Positions 8,766 to 16,871 of a stretch of DNA of 64,000 nucleotides are shown here, piece after piece. Under the pieces are notes generated by a model that was given only the letters and a program-made list of their open reading frames with translations, made no database searches and had not been told where the DNA came from. This DNA comes from Bin87 sp965203985. GTDB lineage: Bacteria > Chloroflexota > Dehalococcoidia > Lucifugimonadales > UBA3495. The translations under genes were made by a program, and so were the position numbers. The stretch is taken from the NCBI GenBank assembly GCA_965203985.1, contig CBDBDS010000005.1:10509-74508 (forward strand), written 5' to 3'. Each line of letters begins with the position of its first letter. Position 1 is the first letter of the stretch.

Positions 8766-9704
8766 CTACAGTATCGCCACCGGGTTCACCGGGGAGCCGG
8801 TGCCGCCCACCACGCGCAGCGGGTTGATGGTCAGCATGAACTCCCAGCGGCCCTCCTCGGCGCAGGCCTCGGCCAGCGGCTGCAGCAGCGCGTTGTCCAG
8901 CAGGCCGATGCCGTAGGCGAATATGCTCCCGTGCACCGACCAGGGCAGGTCGTAGCCGTTGGGCGTGTGGTCCATCATGTCCCAGACCAGCACGCAGCAA
9001 TCGCTCTCGCGAATGAACTTCAGGCACGATGCGTGCAGGCCCGGCCGCTGCGTCGCGTCGCTGCCCCAGATGGCGTTGCCGTCGGCGTTCCACTTCTCGC
9101 GGCCGCCGTACACCACCAGCGCGTCGCCTGGCTCCATCTGCACTCCCTGGGCGTCGCAGATGTCCTGGAGTTCCCACGCGTGGATCGGCGTTTCCTGGGT
9201 CACGTAGTCGGTGCCCCGATGCCGCGGCACGTCCAGCAGCACGCCACGGGTGATGATGCCCTCCTTCCAGTGCTCCACGGAGCCGTACTTGGCGCCGTCG
9301 AACTGGATCATCTCGTTGGGGTCTTTCCCGTTCCACATGCCGTTGTGGTCCCAAACGTGGCACAGCGCGTCCAGGTGCGTGGTCGCGGTACCGTGGTAGG
9401 AGATGCCGTAGTAGTCGGTGGACATGCCACCGCCCGGCTCGCGCGGACCCTTGCGCATGTAGTGGATGGCCGGGGTCGGGTTGTTGGGCGCCGGCGTAAC
9501 CGGAAACTCCCGGCTCAGCGACACCGCCCGGCCCGTCTTGACCAGGCCGGCGGCCCGCAGCCGCTTGGCGTCGTCAACCATGTTGACCGCGCCCTTCTGG
9601 TCGTCAGGGCCCCAGCGACCCCAGTTGGTGTCGTCCTTCAGGTAGCCGAGCACTTCCTCTCTGCTGGGCACTCGTCGGCCGTGCTCCGATTGATTAGTAG
9701 TCAT
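8766..9704 (-). CDS. Cyclase-family hydrolase (kynurenine formamidase-like)
   Basis: A 312-residue metal-dependent hydrolase of the cyclase family (PF04199). The signature HGTATTHLDALCH at residues 104-116 provides the metal ligands; a second conserved block is GVLLDVPRHRG and LVVYGGREKW. Relatives hydrolyse N-formylkynurenine or isatin, or open/close rings in polyketide and aromatic metabolism; the longer form seen here (over 300 residues, starting with an RVPSREEVLGYLKDD helix) is common in environmental bacteria and its substrate is unknown. The ATG at 9704 is preferred to ATG 9710 because GGAGGG lies seven bases upstream. No operon partner is clear. Confidence 0.85.
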   Translation of the reverse strand: MTTNQSEHGRRVPSREEVLGYLKDDTNWGRWGPDDQKGAVNMVDDAKRLRAAGLVKTGRAVSLSREFPVTPAPNNPTPAIHYMRKGPREPGGGMSTDYYGISYHGTATTHLDALCHVWDHNGMWNGKDPNEMIQFDGAKYGSVEHWKEGIITRGVLLDVPRHRGTDYVTQETPIHAWELQDICDAQGVQMEPGDALVVYGGREKWNADGNAIWGSDATQRPGLHASCLKFIRESDCCVLVWDMMDHTPNGYDLPWSVHGSIFAYGIGLLDNALLQPLAEACAEEGRWEFMLTINPLRVVGGTGSPVNPVAIL

Positions 9705-9809
9705 GGTCATTCCCTCCGTAACGGCGCGGTCACCCCGCGCCGATTTGACTGGCCGCAAGGTTGCCACCATGCGGAGGGAATCGCAAGGATTTAGCCTGCT
9801 GGTCGGGCG

Positions 9810-10271
9810 TCAATCATCGCTGAGCGTCACCTCGCCGGTGCGCCCATCGTAATGCAGCACGAAGTCTCGCAGAAAAGACCGGCCAATGATGGCGCGGTGG
9901 ATCTGACCGCCAGCGGCCAAGTTGACGCCAGTGAATTGACCGTCGATGACGCGGTTCAGTTCAGGAATGTAGATTTGGGCCAGGTAGATGTCAGTGGCGT
10001 GTTCGCCAACCGAGCCGGAGATTGCCACTCCGTATTCGTACACCGGCAGGCGTAATTGGACCGCCAACTGGATATCTACACTGTTACCGCTGGCTCCCGT
10101 ATCCACCAGCGCTGGGTACAAATCCGGCGGCAACACAGGTTTCGGTTCGGCGAATTCGTCAAATCCAGGGTCATAGCCGACTTGCACCGGAATTGTGGGC
10201 CCCACCTCCGCCAGGAGAGCGCTTCTGGAATCTTCCGGCACATCAGGAAAACTACAGTCAGCCGTCGACAC
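9810..10271 (-). CDS. Retropepsin-like aspartyl protease family protein (2)
   Basis: About 153 residues with a single active-site motif, YPALVDTGASGNSVDIQLA, and the C-terminal IIGRSFLRDFVLHYDG, the hydrophobic-Gly element of clan AA proteases. It would work as a homodimer; no signal peptide. The start is uncertain: GTG 10271 overlaps the end of the TenA gene by 14 bases and has GGAGGG very close in front, so translational coupling to the TenA gene is likely. It differs in sequence from the two other retropepsin-like genes of the window (2238 and 39995). Confidence 0.7.
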   Translation of the reverse strand: MSTADCSFPDVPEDSRSALLAEVGPTIPVQVGYDPGFDEFAEPKPVLPPDLYPALVDTGASGNSVDIQLAVQLRLPVYEYGVAISGSVGEHATDIYLAQIYIPELNRVIDGQFTGVNLAAGGQIHRAIIGRSFLRDFVLHYDGRTGEVTLSDD

Positions 10272-11196
10272 GGTCCCTCCAGTAGCGCAGGAGTTCGTCA
10301 CGGGTAAATTGGGGAGAAGGGGGCACGATCTGTCTGATAAAGTGGGGGCCTTCTCTGCCAAAGCGCGTGACGGCTTCCCGGCCGGCTTCGTTCAGTGTGG
10401 GATAAACTCCGATCAGTTCATCGCCGTGGATCAGTACCCACTCGTCGGTGTACTGCGCTTCCAGTTCTCCGCGCATTTTTTCGTATGCGATGTATTCCGG
10501 CGAGGTCACCATGCGGATATACGCCGCGTCGTGCCAGTCGATCCCGTGGTAGCAGGCTTCCCAGAACTGGTACTCGTAGCGCAGGGTGGTGTGGAAGATG
10601 CGCTCCAGGTTCGCCCGTTTCGTGTCGCTGGCCCGCGCGCCGGCGTCGTTCAGCCGTTCCGTGAACCAGGCCACCACGTCGGCCAGCACGGCGGGGCTGT
10701 GGATGTCGATCCAGCCCTGGTACACGGCATTGTTGGGTTGCGCGCCGGAGTTGATGAGCCGTTCCGCCCAGTCCAGGTAGGTGCCCTCGGTCACGTAGAA
10801 CAGCGCGATGAGATCGTCGAAGTCACCCTCCAGGGCCGTTCGCACCATGAAGTCGCCGAACCCCTGGGTAACGGGGTTGGCTTCGGTTTCCAGGTACTGC
10901 TCCGCCGTGACGCCCAGGTCGTGGAAGCCGTTGAGGAACAGGTCGTTCTCGGCGGACAGGAAGTTGGAGAGGAACCCGTTGAGTATCTTGCCCGCCTCGT
11001 AGTCCGGCGCCGCCTTGGCGATGGCGAAGGACGTCAGCTTCACCAGGTCCTTGCAGAAGACGTAGTCCTGTCGGAAGTAGGTGCGGAATTTGGCGATGTC
11101 CAGGCTCCCGTCGCCCATCTCCAGCACGAAGGGATGCCTGACCATGGCTTCCCACTGGTCGTGATACTTGGCGCGGAGGTCATCTACGAGTGGCAT
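10258..11196 (-). CDS. TenA/PqqC-family protein with C-terminal DUF5678-like domain
   Basis: The first ~220 of 312 residues form a TenA-type helical bundle: FRTYFRQDYVFCKDLVKL, a middle AENDLFLNGFHDLGV and FWEACYHGIDWHDAAYIRMV. TenA enzymes act in thiamin salvage, hydrolysing aminopyrimidines, though many homologues have other roles. The last ~75 residues (DEWVLIHGDELIGVYPTLNE and onward) resemble the small DUF5678 domain, usually a separate protein; the fusion is unusual. Start ATG 11196 has AAGGAG six bases upstream. The downstream retropepsin-like gene overlaps its end. No thiamin genes lie nearby, so a thiamin role is not supported by context. Confidence 0.75.
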   Translation of the reverse strand: MPLVDDLRAKYHDQWEAMVRHPFVLEMGDGSLDIAKFRTYFRQDYVFCKDLVKLTSFAIAKAAPDYEAGKILNGFLSNFLSAENDLFLNGFHDLGVTAEQYLETEANPVTQGFGDFMVRTALEGDFDDLIALFYVTEGTYLDWAERLINSGAQPNNAVYQGWIDIHSPAVLADVVAWFTERLNDAGARASDTKRANLERIFHTTLRYEYQFWEACYHGIDWHDAAYIRMVTSPEYIAYEKMRGELEAQYTDEWVLIHGDELIGVYPTLNEAGREAVTRFGREGPHFIRQIVPPSPQFTRDELLRYWRDRVDG

Positions 11197-11218
11197 GATT
11201 GCTCCTTACAAGGAGTAC

Positions 11219-11310
11219 GTCAGAAGCAGGATTTACAGGATTAGGAGATTTTCAGGATCAGATGGCCCCAATCCGGTAAATCCTCTAATCCAGCAAATCC
11301 TGCTTCTGAC
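11219..11310. repeat. MITE-like repeat with 16-bp perfect inverted ends (family A)
   Basis: Left end GTCAGAAGCAGGATTT at 11219-11234 and right end AAATCCTGCTTCTGAC at 11295-11310 are perfect inverted copies. Related elements lie at 29807-29916 and 59856-59965, with a half copy at 4811-4856. Non-coding. Confidence 0.8.
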
Positions 11311-11329
11311 ATTACATTTTCGACAATCA

Positions 11330-11764
11330 TCACGCCGATTCGGCCAGGCAGCCGAAGAACCGGTCCATCATGCTCTTCGCCACCGAACCCATCATGCGTT
11401 GGCCGACCCGGGCCACGGCGCCGCCCACCTGGCCGTCGGTATCCACGTGCAGGTCGGTCCCGCCGCCGGGAGCCGGGGCCAGCGTGACGCTGGACACGCC
11501 GTTGGCGAAGCCCAGGTTGCCGGAACCCTCGATGGCCATCGTGTAGGAATGGGGCGGATTTAGATCCGACAGCGCCACCGTGGCGGTGAAGTTTCCGCTG
11601 ATCGGTCCCACGCGCACCGTCGCGCTGGCGCGGTAGCGGTCCGGCCCGTCCGGCTCGATGCCGCGGCAGCCGGGGATGCAGCCAGCAAGCACGTCGGGGT
11701 TCATCAGCGCGTCCCAGACGGCCTGCGGTTCCTTGTCGAAATGGTAATCGGCGGAAAGTTCCAT
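11330..11764 (-). CDS. CoxG/SRPBCC family protein
   Basis: A 144-residue START-like (SRPBCC) fold protein. The motif DVLAGCIPGCRGIEP near residue 25-40 is characteristic of CoxG (carbon monoxide dehydrogenase subunit G), which helps deliver or recruit the CO dehydrogenase; many homologues occur beside other molybdenum hydroxylases. No coxL/M/S genes are in the window, so the true partner is unknown. The C-terminal QRMMGSVAKSMMDRFFGCL is the usual amphipathic helix. Start ATG 11764; no strong ribosome site is seen. Confidence 0.8.
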   Translation of the reverse strand: MELSADYHFDKEPQAVWDALMNPDVLAGCIPGCRGIEPDGPDRYRASATVRVGPISGNFTATVALSDLNPPHSYTMAIEGSGNLGFANGVSSVTLAPAPGGGTDLHVDTDGQVGGAVARVGQRMMGSVAKSMMDRFFGCLAESA

Positions 11765-11786
11765 AGCGGCGATTATAGCAGGGGCG

Positions 11787-12407
11787 TCAGCTCCCGTTGC
11801 GAGGCACTGGCTTGCCACTGCGTATCACGATGTCAGGACGACTGAACACGGCGGCGTTCTGGAATTTGGTTGCCGGCCTTATAACTCCATAAGTGTGTGT
11901 TCGACCGCCGCCTCCCGGCCCCGCTCCGCTGCCTTCGTATTTCCAATCGGTTTGCTCCAGACGAGCAACGTGGACACGCCATACCACAGCATACTTTCCG
12001 GCTTCAATGGTTCTGGAAGGATCAATCAAGTAGCGCAGGATACAATACCATCCCGGATGGTCGTAGTGCGCTTGCAATGCCCACGGGCGGATACTGGCCT
12101 TTATCTCCAAAGAATCATCCGGCGGTGGCGGGTCTGGCGCGCCACGTCGCTTCAGGTCCGGAAATCGTTGCTGGGCCAAATCAGCGTGGCGCGGCTTTTC
12201 ATACACAGTGAGAGCGGAGAACGCTCTGGCTGCGAAGATGCCAACCAGCGCGCTGAAGACGTTCGCTTGTTCGAAATAAACGTCAGCGAATTGCTCGACT
12301 TCGTTTTCTACCGATGCCACCACTCGATTGACGTGGGCAGCGGTCAAGCCGCGAGGCAGCGCAACACCATTGTTGAGCCATTGCTGACGTTCCGGGTGGT
12401 CAATCAA
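11787..12407 (-). CDS. Putative type II restriction endonuclease
   Basis: A 206-residue protein directly following a DNA methyltransferase gene, with an 8-base overlap. It has an N-terminal helical region and a candidate PD-(D/E)XK site: D97/D98 followed by E101 and K103 (DDSLEIKAS), then RPWALQAHYDHPGWYCILRY. The size, the overlap and the catalytic-site spacing fit the restriction partner of a type II system. The recognition sequence cannot be read from the sequence and I did not recognise a named enzyme family with certainty. Codon use is more A/T-rich than in neighbours. Confidence 0.65.
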   Translation of the reverse strand: MIDHPERQQWLNNGVALPRGLTAAHVNRVVASVENEVEQFADVYFEQANVFSALVGIFAARAFSALTVYEKPRHADLAQQRFPDLKRRGAPDPPPPDDSLEIKASIRPWALQAHYDHPGWYCILRYLIDPSRTIEAGKYAVVWRVHVARLEQTDWKYEGSGAGPGGGGRTHTYGVIRPATKFQNAAVFSRPDIVIRSGKPVPRNGS

Positions 12408-13350
12408 CCGGAAACTCCGTCAGCGCGGGTACGGCCTGTCGCGCCATCAGGTAATACTCTCTGGACGACTCGACGCCTATCGCATGCAATCCCACTGCCC
12501 GGGCTGCCGCGACAGTGGAGCCGGAACCCATGAAAGGATCCAATATTGTGCCATACCCCAACGGTAACGCCGCCCGGACCAGTTGCCGCATCAATCGCTG
12601 CGGTTTGAGAGTCGGATGTGGAGCGATCTCACGCTCCGATTTCGTTGCCGGCGGGCAAACTATGACGTCCCAAAATGGTTGTTCGTCGGAAATACGACGC
12701 AGCCCCCCAACTCCCCATCGTCGCAGATTATCCTGTACTCGGCCCTCAAGGGGTTTACGAAACAAGCCCCAAGGTTCCCATCCTGAGCGAGGCATTACCG
12801 ACACGTCGGGGAATTCCTCATGAGCGCCCTTGGGTCTATCCCCTCCCCTGAGCGTTTTGACTATGCGAACAATCTCACCCCGTTTCTCGAATCCAACTTC
12901 GAGCATGGGGCCATACACCAAGTGCGATAGTATAGGAGTGGTAGCGACGAAAACGTGAGCGCCCGGCACCAACACCCGGAACAGCAGGGCAGCCAGCCGA
13001 TCAAAGAACGCGCGCAGGTTGGACTCGTCCCGTTGTGTCAGCGCAGTGAAACGCGGAACCGGGGAGCGCAAAGATCCATCGAAGCTCGGCGGGATGCGCC
13101 AAATACCGCCTGTACCATTAGCTCGCTTAGCCAATTGGTCATCCCGGTACTCGACCAGCCCATACGGCGGGTCCGTGACCACAGCCTGGATTGAGTTGGA
13201 CTCCGCAGTTTCCAACCAAGCGAAGGTGTCCCCCAACACCAGATCCAAATCCGGGCCGAGCAAAGTATCCGCCCAAGCCACCAGCCTGCGGCCGTCAGCA
13301 TCGCCTACCGCGACCGGGCTATTGACGATGTGGGTGACCGGAGAATCCAT
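12400..13350 (-). CDS. DNA methyltransferase (N4-cytosine or N6-adenine, beta-type order)
   Basis: A 316-residue S-adenosylmethionine-dependent DNA methyltransferase. Catalytic motif IV, TDPPYGLVEY, comes first (residues 59-68) and the SAM-binding motif ILDPFMGSGSTVAAA comes near the C-terminus, the order of the beta class. This class contains both m4C and m6A enzymes. It overlaps the nuclease gene and forms a restriction-modification pair with it. A TATAAT lies on this strand at 13366-13361, so transcription would start almost at the ATG 13350, giving a nearly leaderless message; ATG 13362 lies within that box and is less likely. Confidence 0.85.
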   Translation of the reverse strand: MDSPVTHIVNSPVAVGDADGRRLVAWADTLLGPDLDLVLGDTFAWLETAESNSIQAVVTDPPYGLVEYRDDQLAKRANGTGGIWRIPPSFDGSLRSPVPRFTALTQRDESNLRAFFDRLAALLFRVLVPGAHVFVATTPILSHLVYGPMLEVGFEKRGEIVRIVKTLRGGDRPKGAHEEFPDVSVMPRSGWEPWGLFRKPLEGRVQDNLRRWGVGGLRRISDEQPFWDVIVCPPATKSEREIAPHPTLKPQRLMRQLVRAALPLGYGTILDPFMGSGSTVAAARAVGLHAIGVESSREYYLMARQAVPALTEFPVD

Positions 13351-13388
13351 AACGGGCAACATTATACTTGCCCGACGACGTCTCCGCG

Positions 13389-14639
13389 CTACCGCTCATC
13401 GGCCAGCAGCAGCGCGTTCAGCAGCACCTGGGCCCCGTTGGCGCAGTCCTCAGGAGTGCTGAATTCCGCCGGCGCGTGGCTGATCCCGCCCACGCTGGGC
13501 ACGAACACCATGGCCGCCGGCGTTATCGCGGCGATGGCCTGGGCGTCGTGGCCGGCGCCGCTGGGCAGGCTTACGTGCTCCAGGCCCGCCATCTCCGATG
13601 CGTCCGCGACCAACTGCTGCATGTTCCCTGATATGGGCACCGACGGCGTGTTGCGCTGGGCGGTCACGGTGATTGCCACCTGCTCGGCATGCCCCACTTC
13701 CTCGGCGGTGCGGCGCAACTCCACCTCGGCGCCGGCCAGCGATTCCATCCGCTCGTCCCGAAACTCCACGCCCATCTGCACCCGCCCCGGGATCACGTTG
13801 CCGGCGTTGGGATGCACATCCATGGAGCCCACCGTACCCACCCGGCACACTTCCATCTCGCCGGCGATACGACGCACGGCCAGGGCAATTTGCGCCGCCG
13901 CCGACATGGCGTCCCGCCGCAGCGCCATGGGCGTGGTGCCGGCGTGGTTGGCCTCGCCGACGATATCCACGTGGTACACCGAGCGCCCGGTGATGCTGGT
14001 CACCACTCCGATGGGAAAGCCGCCCCGGTGCAGCGTCGGCCCCTGCTCGATGTGCAGTTCAAAGTAACAGGCGAACTCTTCAGGCCGGCGTCGCGCCGCC
14101 TCAATGCGAGAGATGTTGCCGCCGATGTTGGGCAGGGTATCGGTTAGGGTCGCTCCATCGTCGGCGACGGCGGCGAAGTCCTCCGACTCCCACAGTCCGG
14201 CCACGGCGCGGCTGCCCAGCAGCCAGCGGTGGAAGCTCGTGCCCTCCTCGTTGGTGAACACCATCACCTCGATGGGATGCCGCGGCGTGCGCCCGGTATC
14301 GCGCAACGCCTCCACCACCTCAATGGCTCCGATTACGCCCAATGCGCCGTCGTAAGCGCCGCCGCTGGGCACGGTGTCGGTGTGCGATCCGAGGACGATG
14401 GCGGGCAGCGTGGGATCCGCGCCTTCGGTCCGGCCGATGATGTTACCGGCCGGGTCAATGCGGACGGACATGCCGGCTCCGCGCATCAGGTTGCTGACGT
14501 AGTCGCGGCCGGCAACGTCCTGGCGGGAGAACGCCACCCGCTGCATCCCGAATTCGTCACGGCCGATTGCACCCAGCGCGTTGAGGTGGTCGTTCAGGCG
14601 AGTGGAGTTGATGGCGGCGGAGGCCGGTGTAGATGTCAT
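13389..14639 (-). CDS. M20-family N-carbamoyl-L-amino acid / allantoate-type amidohydrolase
   Basis: A 416-residue zinc hydrolase of the M20 family. Metal-binding motifs are seen in order: LGSHTDTVPSGGAYDGALGV (His and bridging Asp), FTNEEGTSF (Glu pair) and FELHIEQGPTLH. The lid domain with SVYHVDIVGEANHAGTTPM is typical of the Zn-dependent hydrolase/allantoate amidohydrolase/beta-ureidopropionase group, which releases ammonia and CO2 from carbamoylated substrates. The exact substrate is open. Start ATG 14639 with AGG upstream. It could supply ammonium for the Amt/GS genes elsewhere in the window but there is no operon link. Confidence 0.85.
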   Translation of the reverse strand: MTSTPASAAINSTRLNDHLNALGAIGRDEFGMQRVAFSRQDVAGRDYVSNLMRGAGMSVRIDPAGNIIGRTEGADPTLPAIVLGSHTDTVPSGGAYDGALGVIGAIEVVEALRDTGRTPRHPIEVMVFTNEEGTSFHRWLLGSRAVAGLWESEDFAAVADDGATLTDTLPNIGGNISRIEAARRRPEEFACYFELHIEQGPTLHRGGFPIGVVTSITGRSVYHVDIVGEANHAGTTPMALRRDAMSAAAQIALAVRRIAGEMEVCRVGTVGSMDVHPNAGNVIPGRVQMGVEFRDERMESLAGAEVELRRTAEEVGHAEQVAITVTAQRNTPSVPISGNMQQLVADASEMAGLEHVSLPSGAGHDAQAIAAITPAAMVFVPSVGGISHAPAEFSTPEDCANGAQVLLNALLLADER

Positions 14640-14694
14640 GTTACCTGCCGTTGTCCAGTAGTTGTAATCGGGCGTTAACTCACGCGCAATATTT

Positions 14695-14787
14695 TGTCAT
14701 CGCGAGCAGCGCAGCGGCGTGGCGATCTCGGCGCTGAATAAGACGCCGTTACCCCCGCGAGATTGCCACGCTGCGCTCGCAATGACA
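14695..14787. repeat. Intergenic palindromic repeat (family B, TGTCATTGCGAG type)
   Basis: Begins TGTCATCGCGAGCAGCGCAG and ends with the near inverted copy CTGCGCTCGCAATGACA, with GGCGATCTCG and CGAGATTGCC facing each other inside. Related copies are at 34077-34168 and 60948-61051, half copy at 4754-4780. It could form a long hairpin; no coding potential. Confidence 0.8.
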
Positions 14788-14839
14788 GTTCTGATCAAAA
14801 TGGGTACGCGTGATCGGGTGTTAGTTGTTGTTGGCGTTG

Positions 14840-15457
14840 TTAGCGCTGTTTCCGTCGAGACCGGCGGTCGGGTCCGCGGAAGGGGCTTTCGATGAACTCG
14901 CCCACCTTCAGGGTGCCCAGGATATCGTTCCAGGCCGCCTTGGCCCGGTCGGCGTGATCATCCCAGTAGTCCATGGCGATCATCGCCAGCAGCGCCACCT
15001 GCGTTTTCATCGCGTAGCACAGCCGGGTGTGGGCTGGACGTTTTTCCAGCGGATCGATGAAATCCATCTCCGCCCAGACGATGGTGGTTCCGTCCAGCCG
15101 CAGGGTGAGGGGATTCCCGACCCGGGTGGGAACGCGCTCGTCGGCGGCGAGGTTCTTCTTGAGCCAGTCGGCGATGGGCGGCTCGTCCCACGGTTGCAAC
15201 TGAGACCAGTCCACGTCGGGCCGGGCGGCCGCCAGCGGCATCACGCGCACGTCCAGCCGGATGTCGGCGTCCACCTCCGGCTTCCGGTCCAAAAACACGA
15301 ACGACCGGGAACCCTTGGGCATGTCCAGTATCCAGGTGTCCGGGACCTCAAAACGCACCGCGCCCTGGTTGGCCACGAAGACCCGGTTGCCGGGTTTCGC
15401 TGTCCACCCGTGGTTCTCGGGGAGGTTGAACTCGCGCCTTTCCCAATTACTGCTCAT
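14840..15457 (-). CDS. Conserved-looking hypothetical protein
   Basis: A 205-residue soluble protein of unknown function, starting at ATG 15457 (MSSNWERREFNLPENHGWT). It has no signal peptide or membrane segment. Visible features are a beta-rich N-terminal half (NRVFVANQGAVRFEVPDTWI, SFVFLDRKPE), a conserved-looking TIVWAEMDFIDP and a C-terminal helix with YWDDHADRAKAAWNDILGTL. The overall pattern is reminiscent of proteins that handle a user-supplied value from a serum-amyloid-like beta sheet, but I do not recognise the family. No close operon partner. Confidence 0.6.
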   Translation of the reverse strand: MSSNWERREFNLPENHGWTAKPGNRVFVANQGAVRFEVPDTWILDMPKGSRSFVFLDRKPEVDADIRLDVRVMPLAAARPDVDWSQLQPWDEPPIADWLKKNLAADERVPTRVGNPLTLRLDGTTIVWAEMDFIDPLEKRPAHTRLCYAMKTQVALLAMIAMDYWDDHADRAKAAWNDILGTLKVGEFIESPFRGPDRRSRRKQR

Positions 15458-15622
15458 TGCTGTCCGCCTGTTGTCGGGTTGGGCCAGTGTCGGCCGGGGT
15501 TCGCGGCGACACCGCAACGGCAAGTTTACTCAGAAATGGCGGGACTGCCAAACGGGAATGGCGCCGGTTTGACGGCGCGGATGAGCCTGGACCGGGGCGG
15601 TTTGCAGCGCGCCGGCCCAACA

Positions 15623-16069
15623 TCACCGGGAGCGGTTCGCGTATCCGTAACCGCCGAAGGCTCCGGCAATCAGCCCACCGATGCCGGATAGGATGTACCC
15701 CAGCAGGCCGCCCTCTTTATAGATGGTCAGAAAGACGATGATGCCGACTACGGCCAGGATGGCGACGATAACTACCAGAACGGCCCAACGGCGTGTTTCT
15801 TTCCCGGCGTCGTGGTCGCGTTGGGATTGGCGATCGGCGTATTCGAGTTCTTTCCCTTGCAACTCGATGACGCCTGAAAACTGTTCTTCGGTCAGACGCA
15901 CTTGGGTGAAGTTGGCCTGGCTGCGTATTTGAGCGACTCGCGATGCGGTGTTTTCCAGTATTTCTTGATAATCCGACCCGGCGTCGTCCTCGGATGATTG
16001 GTCGCCCGGTCGGGCGATGGGAGTTTGGTCCGAAGGTTGCGGTTTCGGCTCGTCTTGGTTTGCCGCCAC
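15623..16069 (-). CDS. Hypothetical membrane protein with two C-terminal transmembrane helices
   Basis: A 148-residue protein: an acidic, Gln/Pro-rich N-terminus, a helical middle part (ENTASRVAQIRSQANFTQVR) and two hydrophobic segments near residues 94-116 and 122-142, the second Gly-rich (LSGIGGLIAGAFGGYGYAN). The start is a GTG at 16069 preceded by GGAGGGG. Orientation suggests a cytoplasmic N-terminal domain anchored by a helical hairpin. Function unknown. The next gene upstream on this strand ends 12 bases away, so the two may be cotranscribed. Confidence 0.65.
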   Translation of the reverse strand: MAANQDEPKPQPSDQTPIARPGDQSSEDDAGSDYQEILENTASRVAQIRSQANFTQVRLTEEQFSGVIELQGKELEYADRQSQRDHDAGKETRRWAVLVVIVAILAVVGIIVFLTIYKEGGLLGYILSGIGGLIAGAFGGYGYANRSR

Positions 16070-16081
16070 GGTCCCCTCCAG

Positions 16082-16369
16082 CTATGTCCGCCTGATGTGG
16101 CGATGGGAAGCCTCTGTCAAGGTTCCCTTCTTTTTAGGCGAGAAAGCGTCGGCAACCATTTCACCGACTTCGTACTCCAACTTGGCAGCTATGAGCATCT
16201 TGACGAGGTTCGTTGCTTGTTTGGAGGTAATGCGACCCTGTTGCCAGTAAAGCGTGATCTCATCAAGCCCGTGCCGGTACAGTGTATCAACCGATCGCGG
16301 GGACGGGTTGATGGCTTCCAGCAAATCGTCCATCGTCAGGTGCTCAATGCCGTTTGTCGCCAGCGCCAT
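16082..16369 (-). CDS. Small hypothetical protein
   Basis: A 95-residue, probably helical protein (TMDDLLEAINPSPRSVDTLY, then RITSKQATNLVKMLIAAK). Start ATG 16369 with GGAG seven bases upstream. No family recognised. It lies just upstream of the two-helix membrane protein gene and probably shares its transcript. The C-terminus is basic and low in complexity (SPKKKGTLTEASHRHIRRT). Confidence 0.6.
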   Translation of the reverse strand: MALATNGIEHLTMDDLLEAINPSPRSVDTLYRHGLDEITLYWQQGRITSKQATNLVKMLIAAKLEYEVGEMVADAFSPKKKGTLTEASHRHIRRT

Positions 16370-16553
16370 GATTATGCTCCGTGCTCGATCAGGTCGAGCC
16401 ACCGCCCGAATCTGTTTCAGTATAGCAAAGCCCAGCCGTGCTGCCGTTACCCCGCCGGCGAGAATGGGAGCGGCGACTACGCAAGCGAGGATGTTACAAT
16501 CGGATTATGCCTCGGCATTAGTGGCTGGAATGTTGCTGACGGAGTTGGCAATT

Positions 16554-16868
16554 GTGATTGATTTACGCAAGCGCATAGTATCCGACCCCGAGATTTTGCG
16601 GGGCAGGCCGTGCGTAAAGGGAACCTGCATCTCGGTGGTTTTCGTCCTCTACCTGCTGGCCGGCGGGACGAAAGCAGAAGACATCGTGAAGCATTATCCC
16701 CACCTGACCCCCGAGGACATACACGCCTGTTTCCTGTATGCCAGCGAAAACCTGACAGGCGGAACCTCCCAATGGAAGTTCGAGGGGAGCTTTCTGGACA
16801 GCGACGCATGGACGCTGGAGGAAGGAGAAGAGGCTCCGACGCTGGAAAGCCTGTTCCGGCATGGGTAA
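16554..16868 (+). CDS. DUF433 protein (antitoxin-like), pair 1
   Basis: A 104-residue protein with the DUF433 signature RIVSDPEILRGRPCVKGTCI followed by the winged-helix part GTKAEDIVKHYPHLTPEDIHACFLYA. DUF433 proteins are commonly encoded next to DUF5615 PIN-like proteins and are taken as antitoxins (VapB-like). A GTG at 16554 with GGAG upstream gives the family-typical N-terminus; ATG 16530 would add eight residues. The C-terminal tail WTLEEGEEAPTLESLF is unusual for the family. The DUF5615 gene begins 3 bases after the stop codon. Confidence 0.75.
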   Translation: MIDLRKRIVSDPEILRGRPCVKGTCISVVFVLYLLAGGTKAEDIVKHYPHLTPEDIHACFLYASENLTGGTSQWKFEGSFLDSDAWTLEEGEEAPTLESLFRHG

Positions 16869-16871
16869 GTC

